DNA from: Okeania sp. SIO2B3
GTDB taxonomy: Bacteria; Cyanobacteriota; Cyanobacteriia; Cyanobacteriales; Microcoleaceae
Direction of reading: 5' to 3'
Assembly: GCF_010672525.1 (NCBI RefSeq)
Contig: NZ_JAAHGH010000060.1
Location: 1 to 43,635, forward strand
Length of the DNA: 43,635 bases
Position numbers and translations under genes: made by a program. Positions 8,531-16,954 of this stretch are shown here, in pieces (the stretch's first letter is position 1; every line of letters begins with the position of its first letter). The notes beneath the pieces were generated by a model. That model ran no database searches and was not told the DNA's origin. It worked only from the letters and a program-made list of their open reading frames with translations.

Positions 8531-8862
8531 AATTTGAAGGAAGAAGGAAGAAGAAAGAGGGAAGAAAAAAGAGGGAAGAAAAAAGAGGAAAAAAGGAAGA
8601 CGGGGTAAATATTGAAAACAAGGGATAAACGATAGAAATAAATATCTAAAATGAACTGGATAGACTATTTTTAAGCATATCCTCCTGGCTCCTGACCAAA
8701 AAATAAGGTCTCAACCCTCCCCTTTCAAGGGGATGAAAAAGCGGTCGAGGGATGGCGAGGTCTCCTCGCCATATCCATGAGACCAAGATCAAATAAAGTT
8801 CAATATTTAAGCCTTTGACTTTAACTAGAGGTACTGATAACTGATAACTGATAACTGAAATG
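8531..8862 (+). repeat. Dispersed repeat, copy 2 (uninterrupted)
   Basis: Same element as 7816-8366. The hairpin core ATGGCGAGG-TCT-CCTCGCCAT is at 8752-8772 (8259-8279 in copy 1). The 3' tail has three TAACTGA steps against two in copy 1. Confidence 0.85.
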
Positions 8863-9344
8863 ACTGGAGAAAGCGATCGCTCTAATCACAAATCCAGTTT
8901 ACTTGTATTGCTGAAGAAAAAACACAGACATCGTTAACAATTCTAAATCTCTTTTGATATACCGAACTTGATATAATTTTATTTTTATGGGAGATATCCA
9001 AGGGTTTATTGTAAAAAAATAAAAATTAATTTATTATTTTGCTTCTTCCCAGAAAATGTTTGCCTGATTATGTAGAAGTACAATGATATTAGTAGATATT
9101 AGTAGGCTAAGATTAGTTATTACTAAATATTAAGGCCACAAGCTAAGGAGTAAGTATAGTTAAGCATCTCAAACTCTCATCTAGTAAGTATTCAGCCGTC
9201 AGCTATTACTTTTAGTTTAGGATAAAAGCAATATTTAATTGTCTTACTACAAAAGTTGCCTCCCTTGTCCTTAAAGTCTATTTTAATTTAAACACTATCC
9301 TTAAGAAGAGAGTCTTGTTGCTGATAGCTGACAGCTAATAGCTG

Positions 9345-9369
9345 TTTGCGCAGCATTCCACAGGAAATG
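9345..9369 (-). repeat. 25-nt hairpin element, copy 6
   Basis: On the minus strand: CATTTCC-TGT-GGAATG stem-loop, then CTGCGCAAA followed by CAGC. Confidence 0.6.
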
Positions 9370-9483
9370 CTTACCTCATCTAGATTTTATCACCGAAAAA
9401 TTATGGGTATGCGCCTCCTCTTTTAAGGGGATAAAAAAAAGAGAATATTTCAGATTTCAAGCCTCCTTATTGCAGAGGTACTG

Positions 9484-9508
9484 TTAACGCAGTTCCTCCG
9501 GAGGAGGC
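9484..9508 (-). repeat. 25-nt hairpin element, copy 7
   Basis: Interrupts the first TAACTGA step of a repeat tail that is uninterrupted at 8345 and 8830. On the minus strand it has a CCTCCTCCGGAGGA-type stem and the 3' end CTGCGTTAA. It aligns base for base with the 25-mer at 26852 at 18 of 25 positions, and the stem changes largely keep pairing. Confidence 0.65.
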
Positions 9509-9747
9509 TAACTGATAACTGATAACTGAAATGACCTTCCATTCAAGCGCAACAAAGCCCAAAATAACTTTGAAGATAGCTGAATTATTAAAATTACATA
9601 TATAAAATCCACTCACTTTAACAAATAATTTTAAAGTCCTTAAATTATATCAACAATCGAATTACTTTTGCTAGCCTGAAAGAAAGCAATTCTACCCCTC
9701 TTTTCTCTTAAATATCTATATCTCAAGAATTATCTAACAGGAAAAAA

Positions 9748-10959
9748 ATGACTTTATCCTTCAAACAATTGACCTTATATTTTTCTCTATTATCTATTGG
9801 TGGTGGCACAGGATGGTTGGGTCATCGTTATATCGAAGCCAAAGGTTTGACCATAGACTCTGATGTAATACCAGTAGTCAAGCAGCAACCTACAGATTAC
9901 CCATCACATTCAAATTCCCAAAATGCTGTACTTGAGCCAACTAACTATAACTTTATAGCTCAGGCAGTAGAAAAAGTAGGTCCAGCAGTAGTCCGTATAG
10001 ATGCAGCTAAAAAGTTAACAACTCAAGTTCCAGAAGCTTTTCAAAATCCCTTATTTAAACGTTTCTTTGGGGAAAATTTGCCTATTCCAGAAGAGCGTGT
10101 TAAACGTGGTACTGGTTCTGGGGTAATTATTAATTCTAATGGTCGCTTAATTACAAATGCTCATGTAGTTAGTGGAGCTGATACAGTTAAGGTGACACTG
10201 AAAGATGGTCGAGTTTTTGAAGGTCAGGTTAAAGGTGTAGACTCACTAACAGATGTGGCTGTAATTGAAATTGAGGCCACAGGTCTGCCAGAAGTGTCCA
10301 TTGGCAAATCAGAAAAATTAATTCCGGGACAATGGGCGATCGCTATTGGTAATCCTCTCGGTTTAGACAATACTGTAACGGTAGGAATTATCAGTGCTAT
10401 TGGTCGTAGCAGTTCTCAAGTCGGTATTCCAGACAAACGAGTCCGTTTTATTCAAACAGATGCCGCGATTAATCCTGGCAACTCTGGTGGGCCACTTTTG
10501 AATAGTCGTGGTCAAGTAATTGGCATCAATACAGCGATTAGAGCTGATGCCCAAGGATTAGGATTTGCTATTCCGATAGAAACGGCAAAAAGAATTGCGG
10601 ATGAGTTATTTGATAATGGGAAAGTAGAGCATCCATTTTTAGGAATTTCAATGGTCGATTTAACACCGGAAGTCAGAGATGAAATTAATCAACGACTAGA
10701 CACGAATATTCAGCAAAATCAGGGTGTTGTGATTATGCGAATTATAGAAGATTCTCCGGCAGCTAAAGCTGGTTTACGTCAAGGAGATGTAATTCAGAGA
10801 GTAGGTGGAGTGGCAGTTAAAAGTCCATTAGAAGTTCAGCAACAGGTAGAACAAAGTTTAGTTGGAAAAGATTTAGCAGTAGAAGTAATTCGTAATCGTA
10901 AGATTGCTAAAATTCTCGTGAAACCCGATACTTTTCCCCTCTCAGTCGAATCGGAATAA
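9748..10959 (+). CDS. htrA: HtrA/Deg-family serine protease with one PDZ domain
   Basis: ATP-independent periplasmic or thylakoid-lumen protease of the HtrA/HhoA/HhoB group, involved in quality control of exported and photosynthetic proteins. An N-terminal hydrophobic segment (residues ~8-27, LTLYFSLLSIGGGTGWLG) acts as signal or anchor. The trypsin-like domain follows with the catalytic triad His139 (TNAHVV), Asp169 (TDVAV) and Ser246 (GNSGGP). One PDZ domain spans about residues 300-395 (HPFLGISMVDLT ... SPAAKAGLRQGDVIQRVGG). The 403-residue length suits cyanobacterial family members, which have a single PDZ domain. It is transcribed alone, with no neighbour on the same strand within 600 bases. 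Which of the three cyanobacterial paralogues it represents cannot be told without a tree. Confidence 0.95.
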   Translation: MTLSFKQLTLYFSLLSIGGGTGWLGHRYIEAKGLTIDSDVIPVVKQQPTDYPSHSNSQNAVLEPTNYNFIAQAVEKVGPAVVRIDAAKKLTTQVPEAFQNPLFKRFFGENLPIPEERVKRGTGSGVIINSNGRLITNAHVVSGADTVKVTLKDGRVFEGQVKGVDSLTDVAVIEIEATGLPEVSIGKSEKLIPGQWAIAIGNPLGLDNTVTVGIISAIGRSSSQVGIPDKRVRFIQTDAAINPGNSGGPLLNSRGQVIGINTAIRADAQGLGFAIPIETAKRIADELFDNGKVEHPFLGISMVDLTPEVRDEINQRLDTNIQQNQGVVIMRIIEDSPAAKAGLRQGDVIQRVGGVAVKSPLEVQQQVEQSLVGKDLAVEVIRNRKIAKILVKPDTFPLSVESE

Positions 10960-10960
10960 A

Positions 10961-11072
10961 TAGACATCTCTAGAAAAGAGGGAATAGGGAATAGGGAATA
11001 GGTATGGAGGGGGAAATAATTGATGATTTCTGTACGATAACTGATTTTATTTTTTATTTTTGGAGATGTCTA
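10961..11072 (+). mobile_element. 112-bp MITE-like element, TAGACATCTC family, copy 1
   Basis: Begins TAGACATCTCTAGAAAA and ends TTTTTGGAGATGTCTA, giving about 10-bp inverted ends. The inside holds GGGAATA steps and AT-rich DNA. A second copy of similar size in the opposite orientation is at 20081-20191. It lies 2 bases after the protease stop codon, so it also forms the 3' region of that transcript. Confidence 0.65.
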
Positions 11073-11129
11073 ATAGACATCTGGTGAAAAAGAATAGACT
11101 TTTTGCAGAAGTAGACAACAGTTCAATAA

Positions 11130-11315
11130 TTGATAATTGATAATTGATAATTACCTCTCCCTAAAAGAAAGAGGATTGAATAAAAGGAAAAAATTTATTC
11201 TCTTGGTCGATTAGAGATGGCGAGGGGACCTCGCCATCTCTCGACCGCTTTTTTCCCCTTGAAAGGGGAGGATTTTTACCTGAATTATTGAATTATTGAA
11301 TTATTAATTCTTCGC
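11130..11315 (-). repeat. Family-R dispersed repeat with GGCGAGG hairpin
   Basis: The core GATGGCGAGG-GGA-CCTCGCCATC lies at about 11216-11238, followed by TCTCGACCGC, a T run and a CCCCTTGAAAGGGG stem. A TTGATAATTGATAAT run flanks one side and a GAATTATTGAATTATT run the other. The copy at 19240 is oriented oppositely. Confidence 0.7.
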
Positions 11316-11339
11316 TAACAGGCAATAGAGAATAGAGGA

Positions 11340-11578
11340 TAGGGAATATATAGGAAAAAAGTATTTTTGCAAATATGAGATGCACCAAATTCTTCCTTCT
11401 TCAGAGAATAGGGAATATATAGGAAAAAAGTATTTTTGCAAATACTGAGATGCACCAACTTTTTCCTTTTTCCTTCTTCTTTATTCCTTCTTCAGATAAT
11501 AAGGAATATATAGGAAAAGAGTATCTTTGCAAATATGAGATGCACCAACTTTTTCCTTCTTCTTTCTTCCTTCTTCAG
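11340..11578 (+). repeat. Three tandem copies of a ~70-90-bp repeat upstream of the RTX gene
   Basis: GAATATATAGGAAAA starts each copy at 11344, 11413 and 11504. Each continues AGTATYTTTGCAAATA, GAGATGCACCAA and a pyrimidine run of variable length (TTCCTTCTTC). The last copy ends about 25 bases before the start codon at 11604, so the repeats make up the immediate leader of that gene. Confidence 0.85.
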
Positions 11579-11603
11579 CAAATATAAACTAAAACCATAA
11601 ATT

Positions 11604-13229
11604 ATGACAACTATTATTACCAGCTCCCAATTAGAATTAACATTAACAGAAGTCGCAGGAACAATATTTTCTATTACTGGTAATGATACTTTTATTCTGA
11701 CCGCTGACAATGGTCAAAACTTTTTTGTTGACCTCATAGATGAACTCAATACTTCAATCTTAGGCTTACAAATTGGTCAATCAATCACAGTAACAGGATT
11801 TGTAAATGTAGAAAATAATCGATTAAATCTAATCAATACTATTCTGATTAATGATGATTCGACCAGACCTCCACCACCAATTGTCGGACTACAAACTATA
11901 TCTGGAACTGTTGGTTTTGTAGTTGACGATAGCCAATTTATTTTAAATTCTAATGGTCAAATATACTTTGTTAATTTATTAGATGAATTTAATGCTATAG
12001 CTTTAAATTTACAGCCAAATCAACCCATCGCAATTTCTGGAACTGTAACTCTAGAAAATGGCAGAATAGATGTTAATAGTACCAGTATTATTGATGGTGT
12101 AAATATTCCTACTCCACCTCCTTTTATACCAGACGGTCAATTTCCACCAGGTTCCATTATTGGTAATAATACTCCCCAGTTTATTCAAGGTACTCCTAAC
12201 AATGACACCGTTTTTGGACTAGGTGGTAATGATACAATTGATGGGCAAGCAGGTGAAGATAGTTTGTTTGGTAGTCCCGGGAGCGATAGTATTTTTGCGG
12301 GGATAGGCAATGACACCATTTTTGGCAATGAAGGAGCTGATACCATTAATGGCGAAATAGGAGATGATAGTATTCTGGGCAACCAAGATAACGACCTTCT
12401 AGGTGGTGGTGAAGGCAATGATACTGTCCTGGGTAATGAAGGTAGTGATGAGATAGATGGGGGTGGGGGTGATGATAGTCTGGTCGGCAATGTGGGTAGC
12501 GATAGTATTTTTGGTAATGTAGGTAATGATAGTATTGCTGGGAATGAAGAGAGCGATCGCCTTGATGGTGGAATAGGGAATGACAGTATTGCCGGAAATG
12601 AAGGTAATGATAGTATTTTTGGCAATGATGGTAACGATAGTATTTTTGGTAATCAAGATAATGACCGTCTGGAGGGAAATTCAGGTAATGATACTATTCG
12701 TGGAGGAAAGGGTAACGATATAGTTGATGGTGGTTTTGATTTAGATTTCATTTTAGGAGAGTTGGGCAATGATGAATTGAGTGGTGGAGAATCTGAAGAT
12801 TTGATATTTGGCGGTAAAGATAATGATTTTCTTGATGGTGGTGGAGGAAATGATAGCCTAAATGGAGATTTGAGTAATGATACTATTGTTGGTGGTATTG
12901 GTGATGATTTGATTATTGGTGCAGGTCGTCAGTCTGGAGAAAATGAGATTGATTTTTTGACTGGTAGTGCAGGTGCTGATACGTTTGTTTTTGGTAATAG
13001 TGATGTTGCTTTTTATAGTGGTGCAGGTAGTAGTGATTATGGAGTAATTGTTGATTTTAATAATCTCGAAGGTGATGTAGTTATTGCATTTGGTGGTGAT
13101 GGAGTTGTGTTGGGTCCTTCTCCTATAGAGACTCAAGGAGGTACTGGAGTTTTTGTGGATGGGGATCTAATTGCGATTTTTATTGGTGTCACGGAATTGG
13201 AAGTTCAAAATGGATTAATTTTGATTTAG
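11604..13229 (+). CDS. RTX-type (hemolysin-like) calcium-binding protein
   Basis: Predicted secreted, calcium-binding repeat protein. Residues ~5-80 and ~92-165 are two related domains. Each runs through 'G-T-(I/V) ... F-(I/V)-L ... NGQ-x-(Y/F)-FV-(D/N)-L-(I/L)-DE-(L/F)-N' and ends in a beta-rich ITVTG or IAISG segment, so they look like an internal duplication of a small OB-like fold. A short proline-rich linker is followed, from about residue 195 to 445, by a long run of RTX nonapeptides in the variant form GNDSIFGNxGND. A C-terminal region (TGSAGADTFVFG ... VIVDFNN) is typical of type I-secreted RTX proteins, which have no N-terminal signal. The repeat part is oddly rich in GND rather than GGxGxD. 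No secretion genes lie nearby. The function, perhaps surface or matrix, is unknown. Confidence 0.88.
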   Translation: MTTIITSSQLELTLTEVAGTIFSITGNDTFILTADNGQNFFVDLIDELNTSILGLQIGQSITVTGFVNVENNRLNLINTILINDDSTRPPPPIVGLQTISGTVGFVVDDSQFILNSNGQIYFVNLLDEFNAIALNLQPNQPIAISGTVTLENGRIDVNSTSIIDGVNIPTPPPFIPDGQFPPGSIIGNNTPQFIQGTPNNDTVFGLGGNDTIDGQAGEDSLFGSPGSDSIFAGIGNDTIFGNEGADTINGEIGDDSILGNQDNDLLGGGEGNDTVLGNEGSDEIDGGGGDDSLVGNVGSDSIFGNVGNDSIAGNEESDRLDGGIGNDSIAGNEGNDSIFGNDGNDSIFGNQDNDRLEGNSGNDTIRGGKGNDIVDGGFDLDFILGELGNDELSGGESEDLIFGGKDNDFLDGGGGNDSLNGDLSNDTIVGGIGDDLIIGAGRQSGENEIDFLTGSAGADTFVFGNSDVAFYSGAGSSDYGVIVDFNNLEGDVVIAFGGDGVVLGPSPIETQGGTGVFVDGDLIAIFIGVTELEVQNGLILI

Positions 13230-13253
13230 CAAGGAAGAGAGAATAGGGAGTTA

Positions 13254-13771
13254 TATTATGTCCGGTTAAATAGTTAGGGAAGAGTCAGTAGCATTCTTTA
13301 ATGCCGCAACTTATTACTCTATTAACTTGTTATCTGTCAATAGCCATAATTACTTAAGCATTTCTACTTGTCTAAAATTTCTCGTTTTGAGATTATTCAC
13401 CAATGCCCAAAAATGTAAATATTCTGGATGATATTAACGTAAATACTTGCTTGTAGCTTTATTCAAGACAGAATCTTTTACTTTTAAACACAACATTGGC
13501 ACAATACCTTATGTACAAACTATGATACCAAATGCCTAAAATAACGCAAGTGCGTGAAATATTTTGCAATAATTTGGGGAAAATCGGAACTTGTTTGATT
13601 AAAATAAATAATTTTAATTACTGACGTGATAATTTAAACCTATATGTTTCCCTTCTTGTCTAATTTTTAGTTAGAAACTACTTTTGGATTATTGGCGATC
13701 GCATTCCTGACAAAAAAGAGAAAATTAAAGATACACTTAGGGGTTCTATAACTGTTTAACCGGACATGATA
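13254..13771 (+). mobile_element. 518-bp element with TATSATGTCCGG-type inverted ends
   Basis: Left end TATTATGTCCGGTTAAATAG and right end the complement of TATCATGTCCGGTTAAACAG, about 22 of 24 matching with TTA added. It has the same outer ends as the short elements at 23507 and 26844. The interior is AT-rich with one HIP1 octamer and no transposase frame that I can find. It begins 25 bases after the RTX stop codon. Confidence 0.75.
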
Positions 13772-14180
13772 TTAGGTGTGGGTTGACTTCTAAGAAATAA
13801 CCTAGTGCAAGAAGGCAGAAGGCAGGAGGCAGAAGGCAGAAGGGAAGAAAGGTTATTTTACAAGCTTTTGAACCTTTTTTAACTGGTTAGTTATTTCCGC
13901 CATCCTCCACTAGTTATTTGTAGCAAATATTTATCAAATTGGTATCACAAGATGAAATTTTGGTAGTGGTGTATTGTAATTATCGCCAGTGGGAGCATCT
14001 TGCTCCCGTTCTAAGTGTTGCTTGTCTCCACTTACCATTACAGTTGCAGGACTACCAAAATTTGTAAGGACAATCTAGCGTAATGGTGAAAATATATATT
14101 TTTTAATTTCTTCCCAAACTCCCCAAACTCCCCCACTCCCCCACTCCCCCACTCCAGTACTCCCCCACTCCAGTACTCCC
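13772..14180. repeat. Intergenic simple repeats and hairpins, no gene
   Basis: GAAGGCAGAAGGCAGGAGGC steps near 13808; a CTAGTTATTTGTAGCAAA-TATTTATCAAATTGGTA segment at 13911 shared with 19641 and 35747; a GGGAGCATCTTGCTCCC hairpin near 13991. CCCCCACT/CCAGTACT steps from about 14115 run up to and into the 3' end of the minus-strand gene. Confidence 0.6.
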
Positions 14181-15425
14181 CTACTCCAGTACTCCCCTAA
14201 CCTTCATCCCTTGACCTGCTAACCATCCAGTTGTCCATGCACTTTGAAAATTAAAACCCCCTGTAACTCCATCAATATCTAATATTTCACCAGCAAAATA
14301 TAACCCCTGACAACAACGACTTTCCATAGTTTTAAAATTAATTTCTTTCAAATTCACCCCACCACAAGTAACAAACTCTTCCTTAAAAACCCCTTTACCC
14401 TGAATTTGATATTTACCTTGAGTTAATTCTAGAATCAACTTGTTAATTGCTTTTTTTGATAACTCCGCCCAACGTTTTTGCGGGTCAATATCCGCAGCAA
14501 TAATTAAACTTTCCCACAAACGGCGCGCTAGAGAAAACGGACAACTATTAATGATCGCTTTCTTTTCCTGAGTCTTGAGTCCTAATAACTGTGTTCGTAT
14601 ATCTTCTGGGTTAAGCTTAGATAACCAATTAATCAATAAATTAGCTTGATAGTCATTTTCATGGAGAAATCTTGCACCCCAGGCGGACAATTTCAAAACT
14701 GCCGGACCACTTAAACCCCAGTGAGTTACCAGTACAGGTCCGATTTGTTTTAATTTAGCTGTCGGCAGTTGTAAACAGACATTCTCAACCGAAATACCTG
14801 CCAACCCTTGGAAGCGCGGGTCAGAAATCTTGAAAGTAAATAGAGAAGGTACAGGTGCTGCAACCTGATGACCCAATGCTTTTGCCCAACCATAACCAAG
14901 AGGACTACTGCCAGTTGCTAAGAGCAGACGATCGCATTCCACAATTTCTCCCGATTTTAATCTGATTTCAAATAAATTATTATCCTCTATTGTTGACTTT
15001 CGTGTTATAGAAACCACTGCTGCACCCGTGCGAATATTCACACCTCGGTCTAATGCCACCCTAGTTAAACACTCAACAATTGTAGCAGAATCATCGGTAG
15101 TGGGAAACATCCGTCCATCTGCTTCTGTCTTTAACTGTACGCCCCTCGCTGTAAACCATTCCACAGTATCACGAGCCTGAAATTGACTAAATGCACCCCG
15201 AAGTGCTTTACTTCCCCTGGGGTAATTTTGAACAAAAATCCCTGGGTCGAAGCAAGCGTGAGTAACATTACAACGACCACCGCCAGATATACGCACTTTA
15301 GCCAGAGTTTGTCGCCCTGCTTCTAAGATGGTCACATTAGTGTGGGGGGTGCTACAGGCGATCGCTCCAAAAAAACCTGCTGCTCCCCCACCTACAACTA
15401 CAATTTTAAGAGGTGGGAAAAACAT
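14181..15425 (-). CDS. HI0933-family (YhiN-like) NAD(P)/FAD-dependent oxidoreductase
   Basis: Soluble flavoprotein of the HI0933/BaiN family. The FAD-binding Rossmann motif is VVVGGGAAGFFGAI at residues ~9-22, followed by GGGRCNVTH near residue 48, both hallmarks of the family. A second nucleotide-contacting segment is LLLATGSSPLG. The C-terminal signature GGVNLKEINFKTMES and then GLYFAGEILDIDGVTGGFN closes the FAD site. Length 414 is normal. Some relatives act on bile-acid intermediates and others have unknown substrates, so no substrate is assigned. The last codons lie in a CCCCTACTCCAGTACT-type simple repeat. The ATG at 15425 is followed by FFPPLKIVVVGGG, a normal spacing to the Rossmann motif. 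Confidence 0.93.
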   Translation of the reverse strand: MFFPPLKIVVVGGGAAGFFGAIACSTPHTNVTILEAGRQTLAKVRISGGGRCNVTHACFDPGIFVQNYPRGSKALRGAFSQFQARDTVEWFTARGVQLKTEADGRMFPTTDDSATIVECLTRVALDRGVNIRTGAAVVSITRKSTIEDNNLFEIRLKSGEIVECDRLLLATGSSPLGYGWAKALGHQVAAPVPSLFTFKISDPRFQGLAGISVENVCLQLPTAKLKQIGPVLVTHWGLSGPAVLKLSAWGARFLHENDYQANLLINWLSKLNPEDIRTQLLGLKTQEKKAIINSCPFSLARRLWESLIIAADIDPQKRWAELSKKAINKLILELTQGKYQIQGKGVFKEEFVTCGGVNLKEINFKTMESRCCQGLYFAGEILDIDGVTGGFNFQSAWTTGWLAGQGMKVRGVLE

Positions 15426-15478
15426 TTTATATAATATTATAGTAGTTGAAGCATAACTTAAGACATTACTAAATGTTG

Positions 15479-15503
15479 TTTGCGCAGCATTTCCACAGGA
15501 AAA
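15479..15503 (-). repeat. 25-nt hairpin element, copy 8
   Basis: On the minus strand: TTTTCC-TGT-GGAAA stem-loop, then TGCTGCGCAAA. It lies between the flavoprotein and rubredoxin genes. Confidence 0.55.
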
Positions 15504-15590
15504 ACTCAGTTAGACATTACTTCTGACTTCTGACTTCTGTATGTCGCCAATCAAACGACTCCCCTATCTGACTTGCGCGTAGCGCTATAG

Positions 15591-15755
15591 TTACTCTTCA
15601 ACTGGTTCAAAATCATCTTTACCAACCCCGCAAATTGGGCAAGCCCAATCATCGGGAATTTCTTCAAAGGGTGTTCCTGCTGCTATTCCTGAATCTTCAT
15701 CTCCTTCTTCTGGGTCATATATATATCCACAAGCATTACAGACATATTTTTTCAT
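15591..15755 (-). CDS. Rubredoxin, 54 residues
   Basis: Small iron protein with a single Fe(Cys)4 centre, a soluble one-electron carrier. The complete protein reads [19 protein letters not shown] through [20 protein letters not shown]. Both CxxC knuckles (CNACG and CPICG) and the conserved YxYDPxxGD and F-x-x-(I/L)-P-x-DW-x-CP segments are present, as in classical soluble rubredoxins. There is no C-terminal membrane helix, so it is not the RubA type needed for photosystem assembly. It lies about 165 bases upstream of the HI0933 flavoprotein on the same strand, so it could serve that or another flavoprotein as redox partner; this is inference from position only. An AAAGGAAT-like site lies about 10 bases before the ATG. 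Confidence 0.96.
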   Translation of the reverse strand: MKKYVCNACGYIYDPEEGDEDSGIAAGTPFEEIPDDWACPICGVGKDDFEPVEE

Positions 15756-16025
15756 TTTAATCTATTCCTTTCTAATAGTTCACCTGGATTTTACAAGCTT
15801 GTGGGTTAGAGGTTCCACTGTCAGATTGCAAAGTTTTGTTAACTTTTTGGGTTGTCCTGCTCGCGTAATGGTGAAGAGATATATTTTTTAATTTCTTCAC
15901 AAACTCCCCAAATTCTGCTCCCAGGAGGTCTCCAAACTCCCCACATTCTCTCTACCATTACTATGTACCACCACCACTTTTTGATGGTCTTTTACTCACT
16001 TCAGTCAAAGTAGACCAAAGTAAGA

Positions 16026-16100
16026 ATGTTTTCCGGAATGTCTGTACTGTTAATTGTAGTTTTGGCTTTGTGGTTTATCTATCTGAAAAATGGGAGATGA
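16026..16100 (+). CDS. Possible 24-residue single-helix membrane peptide
   Basis: ATG at 16026 opens MFSGMSVLLIVVLALWFIYL plus KNGR and a stop. It has one hydrophobic helix with a positive C-terminal end, the general build of small photosystem, cytochrome b6f or oxidase subunits. The ribosome-binding site is weak (AGTAAG) and I do not recognise the sequence. It may be chance in AT-rich DNA or the remnant of a longer gene; the frame upstream closes at a TAG 12 bases before the ATG. Confidence 0.22.
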   Translation: MFSGMSVLLIVVLALWFIYLKNGR

Positions 16101-16235
16101 AGGTTCAACAATTAATAATTAATAATTACCTCTGCTTGAAAACGGATAGGATTGACGCGGTAGGGAAAATTTTTTCTTTTTTATCCTTGAAAGAAGAAGC
16201 TTTATACCTTAATTATTCAGTAATTTTTACTACTA
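16098..16235 (+). repeat. Family-R dispersed repeat, diverged copy
   Basis: AATTAATAATTACCTCT, then ACGGATAGGATTGACG, a T-rich run and ATTATTCAGTAATTTTTAC. It has the same order of parts as 1540-1682 and lacks the GGCGAGG core. Between the rubredoxin start (15755) and here the DNA also holds a GTAATGGTGAA...CACCATTAC-like inverted pair and CTCCCCAAA steps. Confidence 0.45.
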
Positions 16236-16361
16236 TCTTCTGACTCTTTTTTCCCAGATATCTAAATATGTGTTTTTACAGGCAGATGTATGAATTTAAT
16301 TTTAATTTGCGACAATTATTAATTGTTAAATTAAATCAGCTTTGAGCAGATTTTAATTCTA

Positions 16362-16921
16362 ACAGGACTTATGCAAATTATTAGACAATAGGCTATCCAT
16401 AGGGGTTTATTAATTGATCATTGATAATTACTTCTGGTTAAAACCGTCCTTGATTGAATATAAGGAAATATGATTTCTTCTCTTGGTAGATTGGATATTG
16501 TTAGGAAACCCATCCATCCCACCCTACGGGAAGCTACGAATATCGACCGTTTTTTTCCCCTTTTAAGGGGAGGCTTTAAACCAGAATTATTTAATTAGGC
16601 TTTGCTTAAAAAGTCTCATGGGTAAGGGTAGGATACAGGATAAATGGGAATTATAGAGGAGGTAGGAGGAAGAATAATCAAGGGATTATTCTCCGCAACT
16701 ATGAGCCTAAAATACGCTCCTTTTTGAGCATGAAGAGCTGAAAAGCAGGCACTTTTATCGACCTCAAAAAGGCTAAAACCTTTATCTGTCAATCCTTTGA
16801 TATTTAATCAGCAAACCCTAATTATTAATTATTAATTATTAATTATTAATTATTCGGTAAATGCCTATCTGTAGAGGGCGAATGCCATTCGCTAAATATA
16901 ACGGTTCTGCGTAAGTCCTGT
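16362..16921 (+). mobile_element. 560-bp MITE-like element with ACAGGACTTAYGCA ends
   Basis: Left end ACAGGACTTATGCA (16362-16375), right end TGCGTAAGTCCTGT (16908-16921): a 14-bp inverted repeat with one mismatch. CTA flanks both sides (16359-16361 and 16922-16924), a likely 3-bp target duplication. Inside lies a family-R copy (about 16420-16605) and a TTAATTATTAATTATT run, so the element is composite. There is no transposase. The right end is 33 bases before the RTX-CAP start codon. Confidence 0.75.
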
Positions 16922-16954
16922 CTAAGTAAAAAAAACTAATAAAACAGGTAACAA

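Larger units (their letters stand above)
8863..9747. other. Intergenic region with a partial family-R repeat, no gene
   Basis: Contains a HIP1 site at about 8874 followed by CTAATCACAAATCCAG, similar to the array at 3722. A 25-nt element is at 9345. A partial family-R copy at about 9395-9535 has the TAACTGATAACTGAAATGAC tail and carries another 25-nt element at 9484. The last 200 bases before 9748 are AT-rich and presumably hold the promoter of the protease gene; I could not assign boxes with confidence. Confidence 0.5.

Noticed and set aside
12185-13136. Minus-strand Leu/Ser/Pro-rich and Thr/Ile-rich open frames
   Set aside because: Antisense of the RTX repeats; repetitive DNA keeps several frames open.
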